From positions 79,937,001-80,001,000 of the forward strand of contig JALJCS010000002.1 in NCBI GenBank assembly GCA_023055355.1: a stretch of 64,000 nucleotides of DNA, written 5' to 3'. Shown here piece after piece: positions 34,800 to 47,300 of this stretch. This stretch comes from Agelaius tricolor. Its lineage: Eukaryota > Chordata > Aves > Passeriformes > Icteridae. The first letter of the stretch is position 1, and every line of letters begins with the position of its first letter. The notes beneath the pieces were generated by a model. That model was not told the origin of the DNA. It saw only the letters and a program-made list of their open reading frames with translations, and made no database searches. Position numbers and translations under genes: made by a program.

Positions 34800-35320
34800 G
34801 GTCTCAGGCCCAGTCTCTGCGGGCACACCGGGGCCGGGCCGAGCCGAGCCGGGCCCGCAGCCCGGAGCCGGCACCGCCGCCATGCCGGACCCCGCGCTCG
34901 CCGCTCCCCGTTCCCGCCCGGGGCCGTTTGGCCGCGCAGCGCCCCGGCCGCGCCACCGCTTCCGGTGTGGCGCGTTTCCTTTTCCGGCCGTGCGGGGCAG
35001 CCATGGCGTCGCGCAAGGAAGGCTCGGGTGCCGCCGGTGGCGGCTTCGGCGCCTCCAAGGGCAAAGGCAAAGCCGCTGCCGCGGGAGACTCGGCCGTCAA
35101 GCAAGTGCAGATCGACGGGCTGGTGAGTAGAGGGCCCGGGACCTCTGCGGGCGGGGGGCGGTCGGGGTGGCCGCGTGGAGCCGCCGGCGGGGCCTGTGCG
35201 TGGGGCGGTGCCGCGGCGGAGCCTCGTGTCCTGCGGGGAGCGGCGCTTCTCGAGGGGCAGGAACGGCTTCTTACCCCTGCCCGGCTTCCCGATGCTTGTC
35301 CCTGGTGTGTCAACAAACGG
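34800..35320 (+). promoter_or_regulatory. EIF3H: EIF3H CpG-island promoter with ETS site and TOP-like start
   Basis: A CpG-dense block around exon 1 without a TATA box. A GCTTCCGGT ETS/GABP-type site lies at 34958-34966 and a second TTCCGG at 34982-34987. Between them is a pyrimidine run at 34975-34985, containing CTTTTCC, which would serve as a 5' terminal oligopyrimidine (TOP) start. TOP control is known for several eIF3 subunits, so growth-linked mTOR control is plausible (inference). The 5' UTR would be only about 20-25 nt. Confidence 0.7.
35003..35122 (+). CDS. EIF3H: EIF3H coding exon 1
   Basis: Forty codons from the ATG in strong context (GGGGCAGCC before, G after) to CTG followed by a GTGAGT donor; phase 0. 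The N-terminal Gly/Ala/Lys-rich segment is disordered and varies between species. The last eleven residues, [11 protein letters not shown], lead into the MPN domain. An in-frame extension upstream has no ATG and would start before the likely transcription start. Confidence 0.95.
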
Positions 35321-38300
35321 GCCAGAGCGGAGTGATTTGTCTATAAATGTCCCATTCCCCCGTTCAGTTCTGCCGCCCCTGTGTCCGGAGTTGCTATGTG
35401 CAGCTTTCATACCTCACACTCGTACCAGATACCCGGAAAATGCCGCAGGTGTAAGCTGAGAAGCACGGTGGGTTTTCCCTCACCTTTTGTGCCTTTTGCC
35501 TTATCTGTCAGAGCTGCCAGGACCTCCTGCCTTTGCTTAGTGAGAAATAAATTAAACTAAAGGGGTGAAGTGGTTTAGCAGAGAACAGAGCCTTCCTAAT
35601 ACAAACAATCCGTGCAGGCCAAAAGTGGAAGAGCATCTGCTAAAGTTGGTTCTTGGCTTTGCTGCTGGTTCTTTTTGTGTTGGTTTAGGCCTTAGAGAGT
35701 TGGGAATACTGTTAAGTGACAGAAGGAGAAGAAGTTACTTCTTAAGTATAGGAACATTGTTTTTTTGCTTCATCATCTTTGCCAAGTGTCAATAGAACAC
35801 TGTACAGCTGGAGTGTGAAGGAGAGAGTTGGCACCCTGGTTATGAGAAAGAAGATCATAGTTTTGAGATAAGCTTTGATGCCTGCTTGGCACTTCTAGTG
35901 GTAGATCTCAGCTCTTATCCTGGAGGTATACAGTGTAGTAAATATTTGGGAAGATGAAGAATAATTTATTTGTGTGTGGTAGGTCTTGTGAAAGAGGAAA
36001 TCTGAATCACATTTTTTCTGCCCTGTTTTGTCTAGCTATCTGTGTGCCTGTGGCTTTGGTGCATTTTCAAGGAGTGGTGAAAACTGACCAGTTGTGAAAT
36101 GTTCCAAAAAAGCCAGCAGTGGATAGCAGGCTGCTCCTGCTGCAGGCTGATGCTATACACTTTGACAACAACTGGTAAATTTGATTTCTTTTGCTCATGG
36201 TTGTTCTCTAGCAAGCATGTAATCTGCTTTGTGAGCTGCTGTCGATTCAGATCAGCTGTGACCTGATGCTCTGCTTCTGACAGTTCAGCAAATGCTTATG
36301 ATTTTGTTTTGTTTCATGGGTTTTTTTCCTTCTCCCTGTATTTTCTTCTGGTACAGCACAGAGTGCCTCTCACATGGAGTCAGTACAGAGGGAGGTGATT
36401 TATTGAAAACTATGAAAGCTTTCAACTTTCCACCTCCTGAAGATGTCTCCTAGACAAAGAAAGTGTTCTCAGGACATTGGCACTGGTTCACAAACTTCTG
36501 CGACATCTGTGACGGAGAGAAATGTTGGCATAAATTTGCTTGCTATGCAAACAATGTGAATTCTGTTATAATGTCTTACTGAAATGCCTCTGAAGTGTTC
36601 CTGATACCTCACTGGTTTAAATGTCTTGTCTGCTCTCACAAAGTAACAGCACTTCATCGGTCATCTTGGTGATGGCCAGGGTGATTACACACCAAGAGTT
36701 CTAAATTCAGGTGGGCATCAGGGGAGTTGGTGATCTCTTTCTCTTCAGTGGTCACCCATCTCCTGGCAGTGTCACAATTAACCCTTCAAGTGGGGCTGCT
36801 TTGAAAGCAGAGGCATGTTTAGGTGGGCTGCTTTGGAGTCTGTGAGTGCTAAATAGAAGATGCATGAGTAGTCTCTGTATGTGAGAATGTGAAAGTATGT
36901 TTAGAAAGCTTGGTGTTTCAGAGGAGTAATAAAGTAAAAAAAAAAACCCTAGTATTTGTAATGAAAAGAAGACGTTCTAAATGTCAGGATGTTATCTTAC
37001 TGTGTAATGGTGCAGCAATGTCTGCTTCTTGGGCCTCTTTTAAGAATCTGGTTTTAATCTTCAATTTCTTAATAAATAAACTTAGATTGAAAGTGGATTC
37101 CAGTATAGGTGGTCTGGTTTTTCTAAGAAATTAGAAAATGGAGGGTAAAAAATTAGCCTCCAGAAGCACATTATAAAATGTGCTTTTTCCTTCAGGTGAG
37201 ATGTAAGAATTCATGTATTTGTTTTTGACCATCCTGACAAAAAGATCAGATTAAGTGCCATGTGTGATATCCTGTTGTCTTTGCTTCCTGTTGTAGAAAT
37301 TTAAATGGATATTCCATCATGTTTTCTCCAGTCAAGGAGCCCAGAGAGAGCTTTTGTTTACAGCAGTGCACAGGCTTGGGAAAGAGTGACTGGTGGAAAA
37401 GAGCCTGGGAGTGCTGGTTGACAGCAACCAGACGTGACCACTGTGTGCCCAGGTGTCCAGAAGGACCAATGGCATCCTGGCCTGGGGCAGGAGCAGTGTG
37501 GCAGCAGGAGCAGGGGAATGATTGTGCCCCTGGACACAGCACTGGTGAGGCTGCACCTCAAATCCCATGTTCAGTTTTGGGCTCTCTGCTACAAGGAAGT
37601 CATTGAGGGCCTGGAGCACAACTCAGACGAGGAGCACCTTAGGGAGCTGGGGCTGTTCAGCCTGGAGAAAAGGAGGCCCAGGGGAGACCTTGTCACTCCC
37701 TACAGCTCCCTTAAAGGAGGCTGGAGCCAGGTGGGGTTGGTCTCTTCTCCAAGGTAACCAGTGATAGAACAAGAGGAAATGGCCTCAGGTTGGTACAGGA
37801 GAGGTTTAAATTGGATATTAGGAAAAATTTCTTTACTGCAAGGGTGGTTAAATATTGTAACAGGCAGCCCAGAGTGGTGGAATCATCATTCCTCAAAAGT
37901 GTTTGAAAATACATGTAGATGTGGCACTTAAATATGTGGTTTCATGGTTGATGGTGAGACTTGATGATCTTAAGAGATCTTTTCCAGCCTAAACAGTTCT
38001 CTGATTCTATAATTATTGCAAGCTGTCAGAAATAATTATACAGAATTTGCTTACCATAATTTGCTTACACTTTTTTTTTTTTTTTTTTCCCAAGAGGTGT
38101 TGACGGACTCTGGTTTGTTCTATTCTGGAAATTCTCCAATAGGAACCAAATATTTGGTAATTCAGCTGATAAAATTAATCAGATTTGGTTCACTGATATT
38201 ATAGTAACTTAGTAACTTCTTTCAGTAAGAAATTTCATCTTTAAGCTGATGTATTTTAGGACATAAGAAATAATTATTCCTTTGAATGATATTTAGGTTA

Positions 38301-41300
38301 ACAGAAGATTCTAGATTTCCATCAAGTCTTGGAGACTTCTCTAAAATGCTTACCTAGTGAAACTTCTAACCCTACTACACTGTCTACAGTTGCACCTATG
38401 GAGGACTTCCTTGGCATATTTATGCATTTCTGATGATTTTAGTAGTGATAGCAGGCAACATAGAGAACTGTGAAGGCAGAAGTGAACTGGTGTGTCATTC
38501 AAAGGCATAGTAAGATCTGGTAGGGTAAGTAAGTAGCATTTCTACATGATGAGCATCAAAGTCTGTGTCATTCAGAAATTGAACTAATATCCAAAACCAA
38601 GTACTCCATGTGATGGATTGTGGGTTGTGCCAACCACTAATATGTGGGTGATGGATATATGGAAATTTTCTTCTGGAAAATAGCAGTTGTGGGATGGGAG
38701 GTGGGGAACTCTTAGCAAGCAAGTGTGCTGCTAGGCCAGATAAGTGTTATTAATCACATTTGCCTTCAGAGTAGTTCCAAGGGACTGTGTTTTTACTGGG
38801 AAGGTGTTTCATTCTCTGCAAATCTTCTGTATGAGGTTATTCTAGGAAAGAAGGTTAAATTACCTAAATTAATCTAATTAAATTCTTAAGAACCAAAATT
38901 AATTTTTCCTTTTAAATCTTACCCTTGCATTTATTTACACATTCAAAAAATTACACACCCAGAAATGGTTCTGAAGAACAGTGTTAGCTGACTGAAAAAG
39001 ATTTGCCTATACATGGCTCTTGCAAAATAATATAACTAGATCCTTAGCTTATGCTAAAGCATTAATATGTGCATTGCTTTTATCATTTCACTAATGGGAA
39101 TGATGGTTCCTTGTTTACTCAACCACTGCATATGATTTCTTTTTACACATATGTCCCTTGCACACAATTTTTACATATTGCAGGAAGTAGCAAAAGTTAC
39201 GTAGGCTTTTCAAAAGGCCTGTAGGTTTCTATTCTTATATCTTCCTAACTGCTGATGCACAAAACCCTTAATACTAATAACAAATTGCCACTCCACCTTA
39301 AGATATCTTTGTAAGTTTGTTTGGATAAATACAAACATACATTGGCCAAAACAAAAATATGTCAAGAGGATAGTTAGAAGTTGTAGGCCTTGTCTGCATG
39401 TGTGCATCACCATCATCAGTGGGGCTATAGTGCCACATTCTCTTGTGTCAGATATGAGTGATGTAATCAAAGATTGTTACTTCAAGCTTCATTGCATCAT
39501 CCCTGATTTGGTGATGCTGTGGTGTGCCTAGTGCTTTGTATTCTTATCTATGGTAAGTATATATAGAGGATTTATTTACTTATTTACAATAACACAGATA
39601 AGAATATATGAGTCTACATGTTTAAAAAACCTCTCACATAATTTTTGAATTCTTTTTCAGTAGCTGCTCTGTTCATAATTGTGATATTTAAGTTGCTTGT
39701 GTGTCACAAACACATTTTATGAAAAATTCTTTCCCTAGAATTTTTTCTTCTGAGAAGCTGAGAGGCGTCAGGAACAAAATGTAAACAATGGTTATCTGTT
39801 GCTGTGGAATGCAACAGGTGGATCTGTGATTGGTCTCGTGGTTGTTTCTAATTAATGGCCAATCACAGTCAGCTGGCTTGGACTGTCTGAGACACAAGCT
39901 TTTGTTATCATTCTTTCTTTTCTATTCTTAGCTAGCCTTCTGATGAAATCCTTTCTTCTATTCTTTTAGTATAGTTTTAGTATAATATATATCATAAATA
40001 AATCAAGCCTTCTGAAACATGGAGTCAGATTCTCGTCTCTTCCCTCATCCTTGGACCCCTGTGAACACCGTCACACTTGTGCCTTTTTTTTTAATTGCCA
40101 TCCATTTTTGCCATAAAGGAGTTGGATACATTGGACTGTATCCTCAGGTTTTTGTAGGGAGGAGCCCTTCAGGATGATATGTTTGACCACAGTAAATGAA
40201 ATAAGGTTACCATGATTACTGAAAATCAATTTTTAAGACTTGTAAATGTTTGTGTAAGGACTTTTTAAAATGACAACTTTTGACACTATGGAAAGAAAAG
40301 AATCCATTTCCATAGTAAATTTTGTAATTTTGTCGTACTGGTGAAGCCTGTATTGAACTGGCTGAAAACTCTGACATTTCTTGAATTGTGACTATTGTGC
40401 TTTCCCTAGCATTTCTTGTGTTTCTTGATTTTTCCTTCTTTACCCTTTCTGAAGACTTTGCAAGAATGCACAGTGGTGGGTTCTGCATGCTGTCATTTGT
40501 AATGTTTCTGACATTGCAGAGCTGTAGGGGAGTATTTTAGGCTATAACATCCTCCAGGCTGTATTGTATTTTGTGTTTCTTCCAAAGGAGTTAAAATGGA
40601 ATTTTAATTTGAAGTTTAATCTTGTTGACATTTCCTTGACCTGTTTCCCTAAAGAGTTAGATGACATTATGCTGGCTCTGAGAGTTGGTATGTGGATTGA
40701 ATACTGGCTTGATGTATTCATGGATACCTTGAACCATGGAGAAGACAGAAGAGCTTTGTTTTATATTCTATTAATCTTCATGTATTAACAATGAGTTGCA
40801 TGAATCTAACCCAGAAGGGAACCTCTGACATATAATCTGTGCTTAAATTCAGAAGAGAAAGCAGTAATGTGCGCTGGTAAGTTGAAAGGGCAAGAGCCTC
40901 CTTGGAATATAACAATTTTCAGGCTTAGTGAAATTTCTTGAACTGCAGTGGGTGAAGTACCCATATCATGATGTTCTGAGAATGCAAATTTCAGTGTGTT
41001 TTGTCAGTGGATAGGAATGGATATGTGCTAGCAGAGCACAAACTTTAAATGATAAGTAAGAGTGCAGTGGTGCACTCAGCATCTCCTAAGTGTCATGGTA
41101 AGTGTACCCTAGTGAGGCATTTAGATCTGGAACATCTGGTATCACTTCATGCCATGAAACTTGTGTGCTGACAAAAGGAGTTACTCTGAATGTGGAGGTG
41201 GCTTAAATGTGTTGAGCAGTGTTACACTTCAAGACTTCAAGGGGAAAATCTTAGTTCAAAACAGGTCTTTCTTTTGCTGCATGCAGGGAGGAATAATGTG

Positions 41301-44300
41301 TTGCCCTCTACACTGCTGTCACTAGCAGTTAAAATTCTGTTTTTTGGCCTTCTTATGTGCATATCAAACTGGTCTCTGGCGTGGTAATTGTGATTTCATA
41401 GCTCCTGTGAAAACAGGAGATCATGCTCTTGTGGTTCCTGTTTGTGTTGATACTGGAGGACAAGAGTATTTCCACCAGATATCTTTCAAATAAATTCCTA
41501 CCTTTTAGTGATTGAAATGTTACATCTAAAATGCAGCAGGTAATAATCATGACCTTTTATGCTGGTTGGTGTTAGCTTTGACTCTGTGTGTTGGGAGGTG
41601 ACCAGTGATGGTTTTGTTGCTGAATGCAATCAGTGCATTATGTCTGCTTGCACACTGAACATTGTTAAATGTTCTCCTTTGGTTTTCAGTTTACTGTAAA
41701 AAGATGAGAGCTTTGCAGCTGACATTCAGTGTGGTGTGGGTGAGAGAAATGTACACAGAACTGCAGGCCCCAGGGAGAGACCCAGCAGGTACAGATACTG
41801 AAAGGCCCTTGGTGGTGTGTATGAAATGAACACCTCCCAGACCCTATTCAGTCTTAGGACTTTTCCTTCCACCTTTTAAATAAATCTTATAGACTATATG
41901 AAAGGCCTTGTAGGAAGAGGAGCAAACTTTTTTTTTGGTCCCCTAATCTTTGAAAAAGGATTGTGTATCTTCAACTTTTTGTTGCTGTAGTATTTTATCA
42001 TTAATCTTTCTTTGCCAGAGATATTTTTTGGATATGGTTCCTTTTGGATGTTGTTTTTCCTTATTTACACACAAGCTCAAAATACCTTCTCAGTGATGGT
42101 ATAGTTTTGAGCATACTTTTCTTTCATATTATTTTTAATCTTCCAGCAGTATTAAGATTGCAGAGATGTGATACTGGTTTTACCAACAGTGTCTAACAGT
42201 TAAATTATGTTACCACATAATAAAATCATATCAGCTTAATGGAAAGTAAATCAATTGTTAATGTACCAAATGGGAAAAACTTAGACTCATATAATAAATA
42301 TTCTTGTTAGTATTTTGTATGATTATTCAATAATCTAAAACCAAGACAATAGAGCTTAACTTTGATAATGTCTTTTTTAATGTGCATACACAAAGTTACT
42401 TCAGCTAAGTCTGGGAATATTTTTGAATGACTTGTGTATGGATATTTATTTCAGATAAGCATTCTATTAATTTCTTTTGGCTTTATCAAATTTTAGAGTT
42501 AATAGACAGGCTTATTTACTCACTGGAGTTTAAAGATATGCCTGAATTTTGCTTCATGCATACAATAACAAGCTAATTCTCTTTTGTAAATATTTGGGGT
42601 TTTTTCTGGAAAGAGAGTGTGTGGATATTGCTTTGAGCATGTAAGTCTTGTTGGTCTTTGCCTTTGCCTTTGTTCTGCTCACATGTTGTATCCTGCTTTG
42701 CAGTGTGTTTGCTGCACATCCTTCCTGTTCCTTGGAGCCCATATCTGTGCAAGAAGCAGTGTTCATACCCCTTCCTGTTTAGCAAGTTCTTTGGTGTTTA
42801 GGAATGTGGAGGTGTAATCATTTATCATTATTTGGGGTTTTTTTTGTGCATACCTGAGGAAAGTATGGAGTCTGACAAAATGCTTCTTCAGTGTAGGGCT
42901 GAGTTTTGAGCACTTAGGTCTTGGGGTTTTTTCCTATTACATTATTATAAATGCAAAGAAAAAAACCAGCTGTTTTAAAGCTTTTTAAACTTTAGATGAG
43001 ACGTAGGATATTTACTGCAGCTGTCATCACTCCTTGGAAGCAATTTGAAAGCCATACTGCCTTCTCCATTGGCACTCTTAGTGATAAAATTTAGAATGGT
43101 TGTTTTTAATCTCTTTGTCACAGTAGCTGTTATTAGAAATGGAACTCTGCTGGAAGTGATTTTCATGTGGCAGTCTTCAGATGATGATACAAAGGCAAAT
43201 CTCTGTTCGAAAGATGGGAAAGCTGAAGCAATAACTGATGTTCATGGTTTGGGCTTTTTTTTCCCCCTCAATTTTATACTTTTAAGTCAGCAGGAAAACT
43301 GAGACTCCACGCAGGCTTGGTTCTCTGGATTGCACTAGCTGTTACTAGGAGGATCTGTCTCTGTTGCAGCCCCTTAGCACATAACCAAGTGTTTGCCAGG
43401 AAGGCTGAGTGTTTCAATGTGGAAAAAATCGTTGTGCAAAAAGTTATAAATTATTAAAACGATATGGAAGTCATTCCAGTAGGGATTTTACTGGTTACTT
43501 GGAAGCATCTGTTGAATGCATATGGAAGTCATGCTTTAAAGACACACCCTTAAATAGCATATTCCAATTTCATTGTGCAGGGTATGTTTTTTGGAAAAGA
43601 TCAGTAGTCTCAGATGAACTCCCTCATCCCCATCTAGGTCTGCCTTTGCTAATTTTTGAAGGTCAAATAGGTAAGAGTAACTGTCTTGCAGCTTTTCTTC
43701 AACTTCAAAATGGTAGCAGTCTGGCACAATCTGATTAAAGAATAGGCTGTTAAATAAAGTTGCTACTGCTGCCTTTGGCTGTCATCTTTAAATCTTTTTG
43801 TAGGAAGCTGCTAGAAGTTGATGCTGAAGAAAACCTTATACTTGTAATACACTCCTTGTGCACCATGAATGTGAACACTGGTGATTCACTAATACACAGA
43901 ACATTTTATCGACTGTGTGTTGAAGGATAAATGCAAAGTTCTGGTGTTTCGAGCAGAAAATGTTGAAACTGTGCCTGTCTGTACCACTTGTATATAATTT
44001 CCATATGTTGTGCTCTGAAGGAGTATATTCCTTAGCTTTCATTCTTGAAATGATGGCTAGATATTGAATTCATTAAGAATAATAAAGATGAATTATATTG
44101 GCAATTTTGCAAAAACTGCCTGAAATACTAAATGTTTTCAAGTGGTTTTTTTGGTGAGATTTGGGAAATAGAAGAAATAATATACTAAGTAGTCCTGGGG
44201 AAATGCTCCATCCCTCTTGCAACCAGCAGAATTTTGGATGCTAATCTCATCCCATCCCTATCTCTGCCTCCTGTCAGTGTGCTAATAACGTCTAATGCCC

Positions 44301-47300
44301 TGCACCATGAGGTCCTAGGCTGTCCTATGGAAGTGTTTCTATAAGGAAGTGATTCTGCAGTGCCTGTGGCCTTGATGGTTTCCATGGGATTGTGCACGAA
44401 TCCATGTACTGTGAAATGTGTTATGAAACTTTGCATTGCAGAGAACTGTGTTTTACCAGCGTGTGAGCACAGCAATGGGGAGTTTGGGGAGTTTCAATGC
44501 AGATGTAATGCTGCATTTTTACTTACATTCAGGCAATATTAAAGTGTGCTAATGGCTTGTGATTAGCCCTGGAGATGGTTATTAGACTGAACTACTGTAA
44601 AACTCAAATGTCGCAGGACAAAAATGAAGAAGAGATTGATTTATTTGGTAACACACACCTTGATTAACATTCAGTATTTTTCTGTTTTAATAACCTTTGC
44701 TTTTCTCCACTATTTAAGTAGTTTTTCCTTTGATGTGCTGCAGTTTGTGTTTAACTGCTTCCTTTTGCAAGAACAAGCAGCTCACTTGGACATGAGTAAA
44801 TAAATGACTTAAACAGATATTTCATGGTACCTACTAGACATTAGCTGATGAATATAAATTCCTGGCAGAGTCAAGGAAAACCACAGCCTATGAAAACTCA
44901 ACACGCCTCTAGCCAGAACCCAGTAATCTTCCATTCTAATGTTGAACTTGTGCAGAAACAGGCTTGGTGTCTGTACTATTCCAGTTCTTCAGTCTGAACT
45001 CCACCTACCTGTGGAGTCTTGTCTCAGTTTGTCTATTCCATTTTATATTTTGGATATTAACTTGTCTTAGTTCTAGGTACTGACAAATGTTTCATGTTCT
45101 GTGTCTGGTTTCACATTAAATCAGTGATTTTTGTAATTTGAACTAAGTTTTTTTGTAGATTACGATTTTTAAAAAAATCTTTTATGACTTTGAAAGTGTC
45201 CCATTAATAGAATGAGGGAGCAGCCAACCCGTGTTTGCAGCAGCTAAGCTTGCTTCCAGTGAGTGAATAGCCTGTGTGTCAATCACTTGGCAGTGTCTGT
45301 AGGAACCTGGGCTTGCACTGTGGGAACAACCACCCTGACTGGAAGTGGGGTGCTGCTGGCAGGTGCAGCCCTGTCGCTGTAGGGACGCCCCTTTCTTGTT
45401 AGAATGCTTTTCCCTCCTGCTAGTAGGGAAATCCTAGAGCTCTCGAGTCACAGCAGTTTGGAAGTAATTCTTCTGAAAAAGAGAAATAGAACAACTGAAA
45501 GAGCAGTTACTTTAGAAGTGTTTTCTCTGGGGTGTTTCAGTGGTGGTTGAAGCTTTGCTTGCAGTTTGTGTTGAGCATGCTGCTGAGCTACACATAACCT
45601 ATGCAAGAGTGTAGAAGTGAAGCGGTGCAGCTGGAGAAAGATTGTCCTTCTCGGACATCCCGCTGGCTATCCAGCACCGCTAGCAGTACGGGGGCACTGT
45701 CCCCATCTCCGTGGTTCGGGACAGCACCTGAGGCAAACCCTGTGCTATGACAGCAGCGCTGCCTTGTGGTAGGACGTGGCTTGGCCTGTGGCTACAGTCA
45801 GCAGAAATAAGAGAGCGCTCTCCAGCTGTGGTGAACCCAGGCTTACTGGATCCCAGAACCGACCGCCAAAGAGAAAGAGGGGAAAGTTGCAACAGCTTAT
45901 AAGGAGGGAGGGACACAAGGGAGGAGTCAGTCCTTGGACGAATAGGGTTTCAGAGGGGAGGGGGATATGAAAGATTGACTTAGGGAGAACACCAATGGGG
46001 ATAACTTGAGGTGGGACCCTGGCCCCTGAGCCAATCACTCGACGCTCTAGCTGGAAGTTTCTAGAGAGTTCTAGAGAGAAGGGTGGGAGCGCCAGGTGAT
46101 GGACAGGGCACCAGGGAGGGATTTGAGAAAGGGTGCATTAATCTCCAAGGCAACTGGGGAGGAGTTGGGATAACTGGCAGCATAAAGGAGGGAAAGGAGA
46201 ACCAGGGCAGAACCATTACATGATGGGGGGGACAGAACAGTCCAAGTTATACAGACACAACACAACACTCCAGAAAGTGAAATATTAACAGAATGCCTAT
46301 TTTTTCTAGACTAAGCTTCAGGATAAGCAAGCTACAGCTTTTTCAGCCATGCTCCAAACAGTGCACATAAGCAGTTAATGTACAGGAAGAATGATAAAAT
46401 GCCTCTTGGCCAGTCGCTGACTAAAAACTGTGCTTTGAGTCAGCCACTTACTGAAATAAAGTGACAAGGGATGTTATATCTGCTTTATTGCTGGACATAG
46501 ATATTATCACCTTTGTTGTCCTGTTGGAAAGAAACCCTAACCAAATGCTGAAGGAAAGTGAGATGGCTATAAGCAAGAGGTAGTCTGGAAAACCATCTAG
46601 TTTCCTATGATTACAGGGGGAAATGGTTCCTAAACCAAGCAGAAGTTACAGAAAAGACTTGTTACATCAATAATCTGTTATGATTTGGGTAGTTTTCTTT
46701 AGCCTCATGTAGATATTGTGGAGCAGAAAGGTTACTGATATTCCCTCTTGCAGTTAAATCATTTGAAGTCTTGAGGTTTACAAACTAAACAAGTATTATG
46801 GTACTAAGTGATGTCATAAGACACCCAGGGAACAAAAAGCTTTGGATGCTTCTCATGTACTTCCTAATACTCAAAAATATTATTGTAGTACAGAAGCATG
46901 TAGCATCATCCCCCCATAGTTCAAGATGGATAATTTTCTGTTCAATTTAACATGGATTTCCAGAATGGTTTGGTGCTGAGCACCTACATGAGACAAAGTT
47001 GACAGATTCCTATAATTTATAATTTCAGTGTAAAAAATACATGTAGCATTCTCTGCTTGAGGCCCACCTGAGATCAGTGCACATTGTTCATTGCTGGTGA
47101 ATTTAGGCTCAGCTCCAAGAAACCTCTGTTCATGTCAAAAGGATATTTTACTATTTGCACCCAATTGAGATGGTATGAAATTGCATGCATCGTTTTGTTA
47201 TGCTCCTATATAATTATTGTTTTTAAGCCCCAAATTTTTGTCAAGTTCAGAAATAAGATTTTAACATCTGATGTTGAATTAGGTGTTGAGTGACATAAAA

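Noticed and set aside
34928..35002. N-terminal extension of eIF3h
   Set aside because: No ATG begins it, it lies largely upstream of the likely transcription start, and relatives start at MASRKEG.
34685..35410. A 241-residue minus-strand frame over the EIF3H promoter
   Set aside because: GC-driven shadow of exon 1 and its CpG island; no recognised domain.
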